Shown: piece after piece, positions 18,829-28,588 of the stretch
Numbering within the stretch: the first letter of the stretch is position 1
Layout of the letters: every line of letters starts with the position of its first letter
The notes under the pieces: generated by a model
The model's input: only the letters and a program-made list of their open reading frames with translations
What the model was told of the DNA's origin: nothing
The model's database searches: none
Made by a program: the position numbers and the translations under genes
Source: Streptococcus mitis
GTDB lineage: Bacteria > Bacillota > Bacilli > Lactobacillales > Streptococcaceae
DNA: 64,000 bases
Direction: 5' to 3'
Assembly (NCBI RefSeq): GCF_946190275.1
Contig: NZ_CAMHZQ010000005.1
Span: 60,132-124,131, forward strand

Positions 18829-20676
18829 ATGAACAACTTGATTAAATCAAAATTAGAGCTCTTGCCAACCAGCCCTGGTTGTTACATTCACAAGGATAAA
18901 AACGGCACCATTATCTATGTAGGAAAGGCTAAAAATCTGCGTAACCGCGTGAGGTCTTATTTCCGTGGGAGTCACGATACCAAGACAGAGGCCTTGGTGT
19001 CTGAAATTGTGGATTTTGAATTTATTGTTACGGAGTCTAATATTGAGGCGCTTCTCCTAGAAATCAACCTGATTAAGGAAAACAAGCCCAAGTACAATAT
19101 CATGCTCAAGGATGATAAGTCTTACCCTTTCATCAAAATCACCAATGAACGCTATCCTCGTTTGATTATCACTCGTCAGGTCAAAAAAGATGGAGGTCTT
19201 TATTTTGGACCTTATCCCGATGTGGGGGCGGCCAATGAAATCAAGCGGTTGCTGGATCGGATTTTCCCTTTTCGCAAGTGTACGAATCCACCGTCTAAGG
19301 TCTGTTTTTACTACCATATCGGCCAGTGTATGGCTCACACCATATGTAATAAAGATGAGGCTTATTTCAAGTCTATGGCCCAGGAGGTTTCTGATTTTCT
19401 GAAAGGGCAGGATGACAAAATTATCGATGACCTAAAGGGCAAAATGGCAGCGGCAGCTCAGACTATGGAATTTGAACGTGCGGCGGAATATCGCGATTTG
19501 ATTCAGGCTATTGGAACGCTTCGAACCAAGCAACGGGTCATGGCTAAGGATCTCCAAAATCGCGATGTCTTTGGCTACTATGTGGATAAGGGCTGGATGT
19601 GTGTTCAGGTTTTCTTTGTCCGTCAGGGAAAACTCATTGAGCGGGATGTCAATCTTTTCCCTTATTATAATGATCCAGATGAGGACTTTCTAACCTATGT
19701 AGGACAATTCTATCAAGAAAAATCTCATCTAGTTCCCAATGAGGTACTGATTCCGCAGGATATTGACGAAGAAGCTGTCAAGGCTTTGGTAGACACCAAG
19801 ATTCTTAAGCCTCAGCGTGGAGAGAAAAAACAACTGGTCAATCTGGCTATAAAGAATGCTCGAGTCAGTCTGGAGCAGAAGTTTAATCTGCTAGAGAAAT
19901 CTGTCGAAAAGACCCAAGGGGCTATTGAAAATCTAGGACGCTTGCTCCAAATTCCGACTCCAGTTCGCATCGAGTCCTTCGATAACTCTAACATCATGGG
20001 GACCAGTCCCGTTTCAGCCATGGTGGTCTTTGTTAACGGCAAACCAAGTAAGAAGGATTATCGTAAGTATAAAATCAAGACTGTGGTTGGACCAGACGAC
20101 TATGCCAGTATGAGAGAAGTCATTCGCAGGCGCTATGGTCGAGTACAGCGTGACGGTTTGACTCCTCCAGATTTGATTGTCATCGATGGGGGACAAGGTC
20201 AAGTCAATATCGCCAAGCAGGTCATTCAAGAGGAGCTGGGCTTGGATATTCCAATTGCAGGTTTGCAAAAGAATGATAAGCACCAAACCCATGAATTGCT
20301 CTTTGGAGATCCGCTTGAGGTGGTAGAGCTGTCTCGCAATTCTCAGGAATTTTTCCTTCTCCAACGCATCCAAGATGAGGTCCATCGCTTTGCTATTACT
20401 TTCCACCGCCAACTGCGCTCCAAAAATTCCTTTTCATCACAATTGGATGGAATTGAAGGGCTGGGACCTAAACGCAAGCAAAATCTCATGAAGCATTTCA
20501 AGTCTCTGACAAAAATCAAGGAAGCCAGTGTGGATGAGATTGTCGAAGTTGGGGTACCAAGAGCAGTAGCAGAGGCTGTGCAGAGGAAGTTGAACCCGCA
20601 GGAAGAAATGGAGTTGTCTCAAGTAGCGGAAGAGAGAGTAGATTATCAAACAGAAGGAGACCACTATGAATCATAA
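18829..20676 (+). CDS. uvrC: Excinuclease ABC subunit C
   Basis: 615 residues, full length. The GIY-YIG nuclease domain (about residues 12-95) makes the 3' incision, the UVR motif (near 205-235) binds UvrB, the RNase H-like domain (from [10 protein letters not shown], includes VIDGGQGQ) makes the 5' incision, and helix-hairpin-helix motifs end the protein. There is no usable Shine-Dalgarno before the ATG and the promoter abuts it, suggesting a leaderless mRNA. The next gene overlaps the end by 11 bases. Confidence 0.95.
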   Translation: MNNLIKSKLELLPTSPGCYIHKDKNGTIIYVGKAKNLRNRVRSYFRGSHDTKTEALVSEIVDFEFIVTESNIEALLLEINLIKENKPKYNIMLKDDKSYPFIKITNERYPRLIITRQVKKDGGLYFGPYPDVGAANEIKRLLDRIFPFRKCTNPPSKVCFYYHIGQCMAHTICNKDEAYFKSMAQEVSDFLKGQDDKIIDDLKGKMAAAAQTMEFERAAEYRDLIQAIGTLRTKQRVMAKDLQNRDVFGYYVDKGWMCVQVFFVRQGKLIERDVNLFPYYNDPDEDFLTYVGQFYQEKSHLVPNEVLIPQDIDEEAVKALVDTKILKPQRGEKKQLVNLAIKNARVSLEQKFNLLEKSVEKTQGAIENLGRLLQIPTPVRIESFDNSNIMGTSPVSAMVVFVNGKPSKKDYRKYKIKTVVGPDDYASMREVIRRRYGRVQRDGLTPPDLIVIDGGQGQVNIAKQVIQEELGLDIPIAGLQKNDKHQTHELLFGDPLEVVELSRNSQEFFLLQRIQDEVHRFAITFHRQLRSKNSFSSQLDGIEGLGPKRKQNLMKHFKSLTKIKEASVDEIVEVGVPRAVAEAVQRKLNPQEEMELSQVAEERVDYQTEGDHYES

Positions 20677-21499
20677 AATCGCAATTTTATCAGATATTCA
20701 TGGCAATGCGACTGCCTTAGAAGCAGTGATTGCAGATGCTAAAAATCAAGGAGTCAGTGAATACTGGCTTCTGGGAGATATTTTTCTTCCTGGTCCAGGC
20801 GCAAATGACTTGGTCGCCCTGCTAAAGGACCTTCCTATTACAGCAAGTGTTCGAGGCAATTGGGATGATCGTGTCCTGGAGGCCTTGGATGGTGAATATG
20901 GTTTGGAACATCCAAAAGAAATCCAGTCAATGCGCATGACCCAGTTTTTGATGGAGCGAATGGATCCTGCAACGATTGTCTGGCTACGAAGCTTGCCTTT
21001 GCTGGAAAAGAAAGAAGTTGAGGGACTGCGCTTTTCTATCTCTCATAATTTGCCAAATAAGAACTATGGTGGTGACTTGCTAGTTGAGAATGATACAGAG
21101 AAATTTGACAAACTGCTAGATGAGGAAACCGACGTGGCAGTCTATGGTCATGTTCATAAGCAGTTGCTTCGTTATGGCAGTCAAGGGCAACAAATCATCA
21201 ATCCAGGTTCGATTGGTATGCCCTATTTTAATTGGGAAGCGTTAAAAAATCACCGTGCCCAGTATGCCGTGATAGAAGTTGAAGATGGGGAATTGGTAAA
21301 TATCCTATTTCGTAAAGTCGCTTATGACTATGAAGCTGAGTTAGAATTGGCCAAGTCCAAGGGGCTTCCCTTTATCGAAATGTATGAAGAACTGCGTCGT
21401 GACGATAACTATCAGGGACACAATCTGGAATTATTAGCAAGCTTAATAGAAAAGCATGGGTATGTAGAAGATGTGAAGAATTTTTTTGATTTTTTGTAA
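20666..21499 (+). CDS. Metallophosphoesterase family protein
   Basis: 277 residues. Calcineurin-like phosphoesterase motifs are complete: SDIHGN (about 7-12), [20 protein letters not shown] and NPGSIGMP. Members of this YfcE-like group hydrolyse phosphodiesters or nucleotides; the substrate here is unknown. The C-terminal 70 residues extend past the minimal domain. It overlaps uvrC by 11 bases and carries an AAGGAG site inside the uvrC end, so it is translationally coupled. Confidence 0.87.
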   Translation: MNHKIAILSDIHGNATALEAVIADAKNQGVSEYWLLGDIFLPGPGANDLVALLKDLPITASVRGNWDDRVLEALDGEYGLEHPKEIQSMRMTQFLMERMDPATIVWLRSLPLLEKKEVEGLRFSISHNLPNKNYGGDLLVENDTEKFDKLLDEETDVAVYGHVHKQLLRYGSQGQQIINPGSIGMPYFNWEALKNHRAQYAVIEVEDGELVNILFRKVAYDYEAELELAKSKGLPFIEMYEELRRDDNYQGHNLELLASLIEKHGYVEDVKNFFDFL

Positions 21500-21527
21500 G
21501 AGTTCCCTAAGATAATCAATGCAAACT

Positions 21528-21558
21528 AAAAACGATTGGCCTGTCCAATCGTTTTTAA
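21528..21558. terminator. Bidirectional terminator
   Basis: Perfect 12 bp stem (AAAAACGATTGG with CCAATCGTTTTT) and a 5-base loop, with A run and T run on either side. It serves the two convergent genes around it. Confidence 0.88.
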
Positions 21559-21564
21559 TATATC

Positions 21565-22365
21565 TTATTGTAACTGAGATTGATCTGGGAGATAAGAGCC
21601 ACCTAGATAGATATTGCTGAGTTTTTCAAGTGTTCCATCTTGATAGAGTTCTTTGAGTGCTTTATCGAATTGCTCTTTAAACTCTTTTTGGTCACTTGAG
21701 AAAACGATATAGTTGTTGGGGCTATCGGCAGAAGGTAAGTCAACCACAGAAAGATCAAAACCACGATCCTTGATAATCTTTTGCACGGATACCTTGTCAA
21801 AAACGAGGAAATCAAATTCACCGTTAGAGAGGTCTAGGATTCGTTTGCCGATATCCTCGCCAGAAAAATCTATAGTGGCAGGATTGTCAGGGTGTTTTTG
21901 ATTCCAGTTATTGATGAATTGAGCGTTTGAAGTTCCGGTATCTTCTTGCGTTGTTTTACCAGCAATTTGGTCGAGTGAAGTCAGAGGATTTTTCTTGTTG
22001 CTGACAAGGACGAGGGGATTGTTCGAAATTGGAAGTGAGTAGAGGTATTTTTCAGCACGCTCTTTTGTGTAACTCAAGTTATTTGCCGCAGCCTGATAGT
22101 GACCAGAATCAAGTCCTGGGAAGATACTTTCCCAGGCAGTTCTTTGGAATTGAATCTCGTAGTCGCTGAGTTTTTCATCCACTGCCTTTAGAACTTCAAT
22201 ATCGAAGCCTGTCAGATTGCCCTTGTCTTCATAGTCAAATGGTGGCACGTCGCCTGCTGTAGCAACGACGATTGTCTTTTGAGAACTAGTCTCTTTAGGT
22301 GTAGCTTGATTCCCACAGGCAACTAAAAATGGGAAGATGAGTAGTAATAGGCTAAATTTTTTCAT
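21565..22365 (-). CDS. Amino-acid ABC transporter substrate-binding lipoprotein, orphan
   Basis: 266 residues. A lipoprotein signal with lipobox LVACG is followed by a type 2 periplasmic-binding fold of the polar amino-acid family (VPPFDY, GFDIEVLKAV, NNLSYTKERAEKYLYSLP). The start is the ATG at 22365 with a GGAGA site, giving MKKFSLL; an upstream ATG at 22380 lacks one. No permease or ATPase gene adjoins it, so it must share a transporter encoded elsewhere. Cystine or another polar amino acid is possible but unproven. Confidence 0.87.
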   Translation of the reverse strand: MKKFSLLLLIFPFLVACGNQATPKETSSQKTIVVATAGDVPPFDYEDKGNLTGFDIEVLKAVDEKLSDYEIQFQRTAWESIFPGLDSGHYQAAANNLSYTKERAEKYLYSLPISNNPLVLVSNKKNPLTSLDQIAGKTTQEDTGTSNAQFINNWNQKHPDNPATIDFSGEDIGKRILDLSNGEFDFLVFDKVSVQKIIKDRGFDLSVVDLPSADSPNNYIVFSSDQKEFKEQFDKALKELYQDGTLEKLSNIYLGGSYLPDQSQLQ

Positions 22366-22483
22366 AATGTCTCCATTCAAATGTAAAGTACTTGCTAGTT
22401 TATCAGAAACTTTCTTGATGAACCAATATATATTTTTTATGGTTGTGATAAAAAAACTTAATCATGGAAAATCCCTGCAAGCT

Positions 22484-22503
22484 CTTTCAAATTATGGTAG
22501 AAT
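22484..22503 (+). promoter_or_regulatory. Extended -10 promoter of the nitroreductase gene
   Basis: TGGTAGAAT forms an extended -10 about 35 bases before the ATG; no good -35 is visible. Confidence 0.45.
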
Positions 22504-22535
22504 GGAAGCAGTAGAATTAGAAAAGGAAATCGATT

Positions 22536-23141
22536 ATGAAATTTCTTGAATTAAATAAAAAACGTCATGCGACTAAGCAGTTTACTGATAAGCCAGTTGA
22601 TCCTAAAGATGTGCGTACGGCTATCGAAATTGCAACCTTGGCACCAAGTGCCCACAACAGCCAGCCTTGGAAATTTGTAGTGGTGCGTGAGAAAAATGCC
22701 GAACTAGCAAAATTGGCTTACGGTTCAAACTTTGAACAGGTATCATCAGCGCCTGTAACTATTGCCTTGTTTACAGACACAGATTTGGCTAAACGTGCTC
22801 GTAAGATTGCCCGTGTTGGTGGTGCTAATAACTTTTCTGAAGAGTAACTTCAATATTTTATGAAGAATTTGCCTGCCGAGTTTGCGCGATACAGTGAACA
22901 ACAAGTCAGCGACTACCTAGCCCTCAATGCAGGTTTGGTTGCTATGAACTTGGTTCTCGCTCTTACAGACCAAGGAATCGGATCAAATCTGATTCTTGGT
23001 TTTGACAAATCAAAAGTCAACGAAGTTTTGGATATCGAAGACCGCTTCCGCCCAGAACTCTTGATTACAGTGGGATACACAGACGAAAAATTGGAACCAA
23101 GCTACCGCTTGCCAGTAGATGAAATCATTGAGAAAAGATAG
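22536..23141 (+). pseudogene. Nitroreductase family protein interrupted by an in-frame stop
   Basis: The frame reads as a normal FMN-dependent nitroreductase of about 200 residues (RHATKQFTDKPVD, APSAHNSQPWKFVVV, then LALNAGLVAMNLVLAL and GYTDEKLEPSYRLP). TAA at 22845-22847 sits in the middle, after NNFSEE, exactly in frame. The reading continues without any shift to 23141. The neighbouring residues suggest a CAA (Gln) to TAA change. The second part has an ATG at 22860 but no ribosome site. Probably inactive, and a recent mutation since nothing else has decayed. Confidence 0.85.
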
Positions 23142-23154
23142 AAAGAAGAAAGAA

Positions 23155-24555
23155 ATGACAACAATTGATTTTACAGCAGAAGTAGAAAAACGCAAAGAAG
23201 ATCTCTTGGCTGACTTGTTTAGCCTTTTAGAAATCAACTCAGAACGTGATGACAGCAAGGTTGATGCTGAACATCCATTTGGACCTGGACCGGTAAAAGC
23301 CTTGGAAAAATTCCTTGAAATAGCAGATCGTGATGGCTACCCAACTAAAAATGTTGACAACTACGCAGGACATTTTGAGTTTGGTGATGGAGAAGAAGTT
23401 CTCGGAATCTTTGCCCACATGGACGTGGTGCCAGCTGGTAGCGGTTGGGACACAGACCCTTACACACCAACTATCAAAGATGGTCGCCTTTATGCGCGTG
23501 GGGCTTCGGACGACAAGGGTCCTACAACGGCTTGTTACTATGGTTTGAAAATCATCAAAGAGTTGGGCCTTCCAACTTCTAAGAAAGTTCGCTTCATCGT
23601 CGGGACAGACGAAGAATCAGGCTGGGCAGACATGGACTACTACTTCGAGCACGTAGGACTTGCAAAACCAGACTTTGGTTTCTCTCCTGATGCTGAGTTC
23701 CCTATCATCAACGGTGAAAAAGGAAACATCACAGAATACCTTCACTTTACAGGAGAAAATGCAGGTGCTGCCCGTCTTCACAGCTTTACAGGTGGTTTGC
23801 GTGAAAACATGGTACCAGAATCAGCAACAGCAGTCGTTTCAGGTGATTTGGCTGACTTGCAAGCTAAACTAGATGCCTTTGTTGCAGAACATAAACTTAG
23901 AGGAGAACTCCAAGAAGAAGCTGGCCAATACAAGGTGACCGTCATTGGTAAATCAGCCCACGGTGCTATGCCTGCTTCAGGTGTCAATGGTGCGACTTAC
24001 CTAGCCCTCTTCCTTAGCCAGTTTGACTTTGCTGGTCCAGCCAAAGACTACCTTGACATCGCTGGTAAGATTCTCTTGAACGATCATGAGGGTGAAAATC
24101 TCAAGATTGCTCATGTGGATGAAAAGATGGGTGCCCTTTCTATGAATGCAGGCGTCTTCCGCTTTGATGAAACAAGTGCTGATAATACCATTGCCCTTAA
24201 CATCCGCTATCCAAAAGGAACAAGTCCAGAACAAATCAAGTCAATCCTTGAAAACTTGCCAGTTGCTTCTGTTAGCCTTTCTGAGCACGGTCATACCCCT
24301 CACTATGTGCCAATGGAAGATCCACTTGTGCAAACCTTGTTGAATGTTTATGAAAAACAAACTGGTCTTAAAGGTCACGAGCAAGTCATCGGTGGTGGAA
24401 CCTTTGGTCGCTTGCTAGAACGAGGTGTTGCCTATGGTGCTATGTTCCCAGACTCAATTGACACCATGCACCAAGCCAATGAATTTATCGCCTTGGACGA
24501 TCTCTTCCGAGCTGCAGCAATCTATGCCGAAGCTATCTATGAATTGATCAAATAA
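23155..24555 (+). CDS. pepV: Dipeptidase PepV (M20 family)
   Basis: 466 residues. Zinc-binding motifs of the M20 family are visible: AHMDVVPAG near residue 88, DDKGP, and DEESG near 155, followed by the lid domain typical of PepV. It hydrolyses dipeptides from imported peptides in the cytoplasm. I start at 23155 (MTTIDF, AAGAAAGAA upstream); the frame is open back to 23119 but that part overlaps the nitroreductase end. Confidence 0.92.
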   Translation: MTTIDFTAEVEKRKEDLLADLFSLLEINSERDDSKVDAEHPFGPGPVKALEKFLEIADRDGYPTKNVDNYAGHFEFGDGEEVLGIFAHMDVVPAGSGWDTDPYTPTIKDGRLYARGASDDKGPTTACYYGLKIIKELGLPTSKKVRFIVGTDEESGWADMDYYFEHVGLAKPDFGFSPDAEFPIINGEKGNITEYLHFTGENAGAARLHSFTGGLRENMVPESATAVVSGDLADLQAKLDAFVAEHKLRGELQEEAGQYKVTVIGKSAHGAMPASGVNGATYLALFLSQFDFAGPAKDYLDIAGKILLNDHEGENLKIAHVDEKMGALSMNAGVFRFDETSADNTIALNIRYPKGTSPEQIKSILENLPVASVSLSEHGHTPHYVPMEDPLVQTLLNVYEKQTGLKGHEQVIGGGTFGRLLERGVAYGAMFPDSIDTMHQANEFIALDDLFRAAAIYAEAIYELIK

Positions 24556-24561
24556 AACGAT

Positions 24562-24595
24562 AGAAGTCTGAGATTTTATGCTTGGACTTCTTTTT
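24562..24595 (+). terminator. Terminator of pepV
   Basis: An 11 bp stem with two wobble pairs (AGAAGTCTGAG with CTTGGACTTCT) and T5. Confidence 0.65.
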
Positions 24596-24608
24596 GGAGG
24601 GAAAACAG

Positions 24609-25199
24609 ATGTCTCAAATCGAAAGAATCAAGCAGGCTATTATGGCGGATCCGCAGAATGCCAGCTATACAGAGCGTGGCATTGAACCTCTCTTTGCGGC
24701 GCCAAAGACTGCTCGCATCAATATTATCGGTCAGGCACCGGGACTTAAAACCCAAGAGGCAGGCCTTTATTGGAAGGACAAAAGTGGTGATCGCTTGCGA
24801 GAGTGGCTAGGTGTGGATGAGGACACCTTTTACAACTCAGGTTATTTTGCTGTTTTGCCTATGGATTTCTACTTTCCAGGGCATGGCAAGTCGGGTGATC
24901 TTCCGCCGCGGACTGGTTTTGCAGAAAAATGGCATCTGCAGCTCTTGCAAGAATTACCAGATATTCAGTTAACCCTCTTGATTGGCCAGTATGCCCAAGC
25001 CTACTATTTACATGAGAAAGTTAGTGGCAAGGTGACAGAACGGGTAAAACATTACCAGAACTATCTGCCAGACTATTTTCCTCTAGTTCACCCCTCGCCA
25101 CGAAATCAAATCTGGATGGCCAAAAATCCTTGGTTTGAGGCAGAAGTGGTGCCAGATTTGAAAAAAAGAATTAAAGCTATTTTAGGAGAAAAAGAATGA
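24609..25199 (+). CDS. Uracil-DNA glycosylase family protein
   Basis: 196 residues. The GQAPG motif (near residue 38), the YFPGHGKSGD loop and the C-terminal HPSPRN motif fit the uracil-DNA glycosylase superfamily of the short Firmicutes type. It probably removes uracil or another damaged base; substrate preference is unknown. The ATG at 24609 follows a GGAGGG site. The stop overlaps the next start by 4 bases (ATGA). Confidence 0.82.
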   Translation: MSQIERIKQAIMADPQNASYTERGIEPLFAAPKTARINIIGQAPGLKTQEAGLYWKDKSGDRLREWLGVDEDTFYNSGYFAVLPMDFYFPGHGKSGDLPPRTGFAEKWHLQLLQELPDIQLTLLIGQYAQAYYLHEKVSGKVTERVKHYQNYLPDYFPLVHPSPRNQIWMAKNPWFEAEVVPDLKKRIKAILGEKE

Positions 25200-25483
25200 A
25201 AGAAATTACCTTTGACGCATTTTACCAGCTATACCAAAACGACCAACTTTCTCTAGTGGACGTGAGAGAAGTAGATGAGTTTGAAGCTCTTCATTTAGAA
25301 GGTGCTCTCAACCTACCGCTTAGTCAATTGGCTGATAGTTATAATCAGTTGGACAAGGGCCGGTTGCATTATGTCATTTGCAAATCTGGAATGAGATCGG
25401 CGCGTGCTTGTCAATTTCTAGCTGAACAAGGTTATGAGGTTATCAATGTTCAGGGTGGCATGTTAGCTTTTGAAGAACTGTAA
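25196..25483 (+). CDS. Single-domain rhodanese-like protein
   Basis: 95 residues. A complete rhodanese fold with the active-site loop C-K-S-G-M-R (Cys near residue 62) and the DVREVDEFEALH motif. It may carry sulfane sulfur; partners unknown. It overlaps the glycosylase gene by 4 bases and ends before a strong terminator, so the two form a unit. Confidence 0.88.
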   Translation: MKEITFDAFYQLYQNDQLSLVDVREVDEFEALHLEGALNLPLSQLADSYNQLDKGRLHYVICKSGMRSARACQFLAEQGYEVINVQGGMLAFEEL

Positions 25484-25493
25484 ACAGTAGACT

Positions 25494-25535
25494 TTCTCCT
25501 ACTCGGTGTGGCCTGGGTAGGAGAATTTTATTTTT
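25494..25535 (+). terminator. Terminator after the rhodanese gene
   Basis: Stem TTCTCCTAC with GTAGGAGAA, extended inward by partial pairs, followed by TTTTATTTTT. Confidence 0.85.
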
Positions 25536-25540
25536 AGACA

Positions 25541-25558
25541 ATTCTCATTTTTGAGAAT
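25541..25558. promoter_or_regulatory. Inverted repeat upstream of brnQ
   Basis: ATTCTCA and TGAGAAT flank TTTT, about 55 bp upstream of the brnQ -10 (TGATATACT near 25612-25620). It may be an operator; no regulator can be named. Confidence 0.4.
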
Positions 25559-25653
25559 CTTGAAAACATTCAATATTTACTTCGTGATACTTTTTTCATA
25601 CTCTTATTCATGATATACTAAGTCAGTATTTTATAAATATGAAGGAGATTTTC

Positions 25654-26979
25654 ATGGCTAAAAAAGGTGCCCTAACAGGTTTGCTCCTGTTTGGAATATT
25701 TTTTGGTGCGGGGAACTTGATTTTTCCGCCTTCTCTAGGTGCTCTATCTGGAGAACATTTTCTTCCTGCTATCGCAGGTTTTGTCTTTTCAGGCGTTGGT
25801 ATCGCCGTCTTGACCCTTATTATTGGAACGCTCAATCCTAAAGGATATATTCACGAGATTTCAACAAAGGTAGCGCCTTGGTTTGCGACGCTCTACCTCT
25901 CAGTTCTTTACTTGTCAATCGGTCCATTCTTTGCTATCCCACGTACAGCTACAACAGCTTACGAAGTAGGAATTAGCCCCCTTTTGTCGGATGCAAATAA
26001 AGGTCTTGGTTTGATTGTCTTTACGGTTCTGTATTTTGCGGCAGCCTATTTGATTTCGCTTAATCCATCAAAAATCTTAGACCGCATTGGACGAATTTTA
26101 ACGCCAGTCTTTGCAATCTTGATTGTCATTTTGGTTGTTCTAGGAGCTTTCAAATACGGTGGAACAAGTCCTCAAGCTGCTTCAGCTGCTTATCAAGCTT
26201 CTGCTTTTGGTACAGGTTTCCTAGAAGGTTACAATACTTTGGATGCCCTTGCCTCAGTTGCCTTTAGCGTAATCGCAGTTCAAACCTTGAAACAACTTGG
26301 ATTTTCAAGTAAGAAAGAATACATTTCAACTATTTGGGTGGTTGGTATCGTTGTTGCCCTTGCCTTCAGCGCTCTTTACATCGGTTTAGGTTTCCTTGGA
26401 AATCATTTCCCAGTACCTGCTGAAGCGATGAAGGGTGGAACACCGGGTGTTTACATCTTGTCACAAGCCACTCAAGAAATCTTTGGCTCAACAGCTCAAC
26501 TCTTCCTTGCAGCTATGGTTACCGTAACCTGCTTCACAACAACAGTTGGTTTGATTGTGTCAACAGCTGAGTTCTTTAATGAGCGTTTCCCACGAATCAG
26601 CTACAAGGTTTATGCGACAGCCTTTACCTTGATTGGATTTGCTATTGCCAACTTGGGTCTTGATGCGATTATCAAGTACTCAATCCCAGTATTGGTTATC
26701 TTGTACCCAATCACGATTGCTATCGTCATGATTGTCATTGTCAACAAATTTGTGGCTCTTTCAAAACCAGGTATGCAGTTGACAATTGCTGTTGTTACAG
26801 CCATTGCCATTGCAAGCGTACTAGGAAGCTCATTTAAAGTTGAGTTTCTTGCAAACCTTGTCAACGCTCTTCCTTTTGCCAAGGCATCTCTCCCATGGTT
26901 GGTGCCAGCTATTGTCGGAATCTTGCTCTCATTGGTTCTACCAAACAAGCAAGAAAGTGATGTTTTTGAAATGGAATAA
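25654..26979 (+). CDS. brnQ: Branched-chain amino-acid transport protein BrnQ
   Basis: 441 residues with about twelve membrane helices of the LIVCS family, which imports Leu, Ile and Val with a cation. The GAGNLIFPPSLG motif near the N-terminus is characteristic. The start at 25654 is chosen because AAGGAG lies 7 bases before it; the in-frame ATG at 25639 contains that site. It has its own promoter and terminator. Confidence 0.92.
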   Translation: MAKKGALTGLLLFGIFFGAGNLIFPPSLGALSGEHFLPAIAGFVFSGVGIAVLTLIIGTLNPKGYIHEISTKVAPWFATLYLSVLYLSIGPFFAIPRTATTAYEVGISPLLSDANKGLGLIVFTVLYFAAAYLISLNPSKILDRIGRILTPVFAILIVILVVLGAFKYGGTSPQAASAAYQASAFGTGFLEGYNTLDALASVAFSVIAVQTLKQLGFSSKKEYISTIWVVGIVVALAFSALYIGLGFLGNHFPVPAEAMKGGTPGVYILSQATQEIFGSTAQLFLAAMVTVTCFTTTVGLIVSTAEFFNERFPRISYKVYATAFTLIGFAIANLGLDAIIKYSIPVLVILYPITIAIVMIVIVNKFVALSKPGMQLTIAVVTAIAIASVLGSSFKVEFLANLVNALPFAKASLPWLVPAIVGILLSLVLPNKQESDVFEME

Positions 26980-26983
26980 TCAT

Positions 26984-27031
26984 TAAAATCACTTTTGTAG
27001 CCAAGTCTACAGGAGTGATTTTCTTTTTTTA
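26984..27031 (+). terminator. Terminator of brnQ
   Basis: AAAATCACT pairs with AGTGATTTT, with an inner TGTAG/CTACA helix, followed by a T-rich tract. Confidence 0.8.
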
Positions 27032-27045
27032 TCCGATGATAAATG

Positions 27046-27054
27046 TGTTATAAT
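27046..27054 (+). promoter_or_regulatory. Promoter of the M42 peptidase gene
   Basis: TATAAT at 27049-27054 with TGT just ahead (extended -10). The region further upstream is the T tract of the preceding terminator. Confidence 0.6.
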
Positions 27055-27076
27055 AGGTAGCAAAAGAGGTGAAGAA

Positions 27077-28114
27077 ATGAATCAAACAGTAGAATATATC
27101 AAAGAACTGACAGCCATTACGTCGCCAACGGGCTTCACTCGTGAGATTTCGGATTATTTAGTTAAGACTCTAGAAGGTTTTGGTTACCAACCGGTTCGCA
27201 CAGCCAAGGGCGGTGTCAATGTAACCATCAAAGGGCAAAATGATGAAGAGCATCGCTATGTGACTGCCCATGTGGATACGCTTGGTGCTATTGTCCGTGC
27301 TGTCAAACCAGACGGCCGTCTTAAATTGGACCGTATCGGTGGTTTTCCTTGGAACATGATCGAAGGTGAAAACTGTATCGTTCATGTGGCTAGCACAGGT
27401 GAAAAAGTATCAGGTACCATCCTCATCCACCAAACTTCTTGCCATGTCTACAAGGATGCAGGAACTGCAGAACGTACCCAGGACAATATGGAAGTGCGTT
27501 TGGATGCAAAAGTGACCAATGAAAAAGAAACTCGTGCTCTCGGGATTGAGGTAGGTGATTTTATCAGCTTTGACCCACGAACTGTCGTGACAGAGACTGG
27601 TTTTATCAAGTCTCGACATTTGGATGACAAGGTCAGCGCAGCGATTTTGCTTAATCTGCTTCGTATTTATAAGAAAGAGAAGATTGAATTGCCAGTTACA
27701 ACCCATTTTGCTTTTTCAGTCTTTGAAGAAGTGGGGCATGGTGCTAACTCAAGTATCCCTAGTCAAGTTGTCGAATATCTAGCTGTGGACATGGGAGCAA
27801 TGGGAGATGATCAGCAGACAGACGAGTACACAGTCTCTATCTGTGTCAAGGATGCTTCAGGTCCTTATCACTATGAATTCCGCCAACATCTGGTTGCTCT
27901 AGCAAAAGAGCAAGACATTCCATTTAAACTAGATATCTATCCATTTTACGGTTCAGACGCTTCAGCGGCCATGTCTGCAGGGGCAGAGGTTAAGCATGCC
28001 CTTCTCGGTGCTGGTATCGAGTCTAGTCATTCTTATGAGCGTACTCATATTGATTCAGTTGTCGCGACGGAGCGTATGGTTGATGCCTATCTTAAGAGCG
28101 CACTGGTAGACTAA
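27077..28114 (+). CDS. M42 family metallopeptidase (aminopeptidase)
   Basis: 345 residues. M42 metal ligands and catalytic residues are visible: AHVDTLG near residue 66, HLDDKVSAA near 180, FEEVGHG near 215, the DMG and FYGSDASA stretches, and HSYERTH near the end. The family forms large cytosolic tetrahedral aminopeptidases that trim peptides. The HIT gene starts 1 base after its stop, followed by ldcB. Confidence 0.9.
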   Translation: MNQTVEYIKELTAITSPTGFTREISDYLVKTLEGFGYQPVRTAKGGVNVTIKGQNDEEHRYVTAHVDTLGAIVRAVKPDGRLKLDRIGGFPWNMIEGENCIVHVASTGEKVSGTILIHQTSCHVYKDAGTAERTQDNMEVRLDAKVTNEKETRALGIEVGDFISFDPRTVVTETGFIKSRHLDDKVSAAILLNLLRIYKKEKIELPVTTHFAFSVFEEVGHGANSSIPSQVVEYLAVDMGAMGDDQQTDEYTVSICVKDASGPYHYEFRQHLVALAKEQDIPFKLDIYPFYGSDASAAMSAGAEVKHALLGAGIESSHSYERTHIDSVVATERMVDAYLKSALVD

Positions 28115-28115
28115 T

Positions 28116-28586
28116 ATGTGCCTTATTTGTCAGAGAATTGAGCTCATCAAGAAGGGAGAAAATCCCTACTTTGTAAAAGAACTAGAAACAGGCTATCTTG
28201 TGATTGGAGACCACCAGTATTTTGCAGGCTATAGTCTCTTTCTAGCCAAGGAACATGTTACCGAATTGCATCATTTAGAGAAGGAAACTAGAATCCGTTT
28301 TCTAGAAGAAATGAGTTTAGTCCAAGAGGCAGTTGCCAAGGCCTTTGCTGCTGAGAAAATGAATATCGAACTGCTAGGAAATGGCGATGCCCATCTCCAT
28401 TGGCATCTGTTTCCTAGACGAAGAGGTGATATGAATGGTCACGGTCTCAAGGGTCGTGGACCAGTCTGGTGGGTCCCCTTTGAAGAAATGACAGCAGAAA
28501 CCTACCAAGCAAAAACGGATGAGATTAAAAGATTAGTCAAACGTTTATCGTCAGAAGTAGATAAACTATTAGAAATAAAGGAGTAA
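28116..28586 (+). CDS. HIT family protein
   Basis: 156 residues. The histidine triad reads HLHWHLFPRR (about residue 91). An N-terminal Cys-x-x-Cys (residues 2 and 5) may bind zinc. Such proteins hydrolyse nucleotide conjugates; the substrate is unknown. It sits in a tight run with the M42 peptidase and ldcB genes. Confidence 0.87.
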   Translation: MCLICQRIELIKKGENPYFVKELETGYLVIGDHQYFAGYSLFLAKEHVTELHHLEKETRIRFLEEMSLVQEAVAKAFAAEKMNIELLGNGDAHLHWHLFPRRRGDMNGHGLKGRGPVWWVPFEEMTAETYQAKTDEIKRLVKRLSSEVDKLLEIKE

Positions 28587-28588
28587 AA

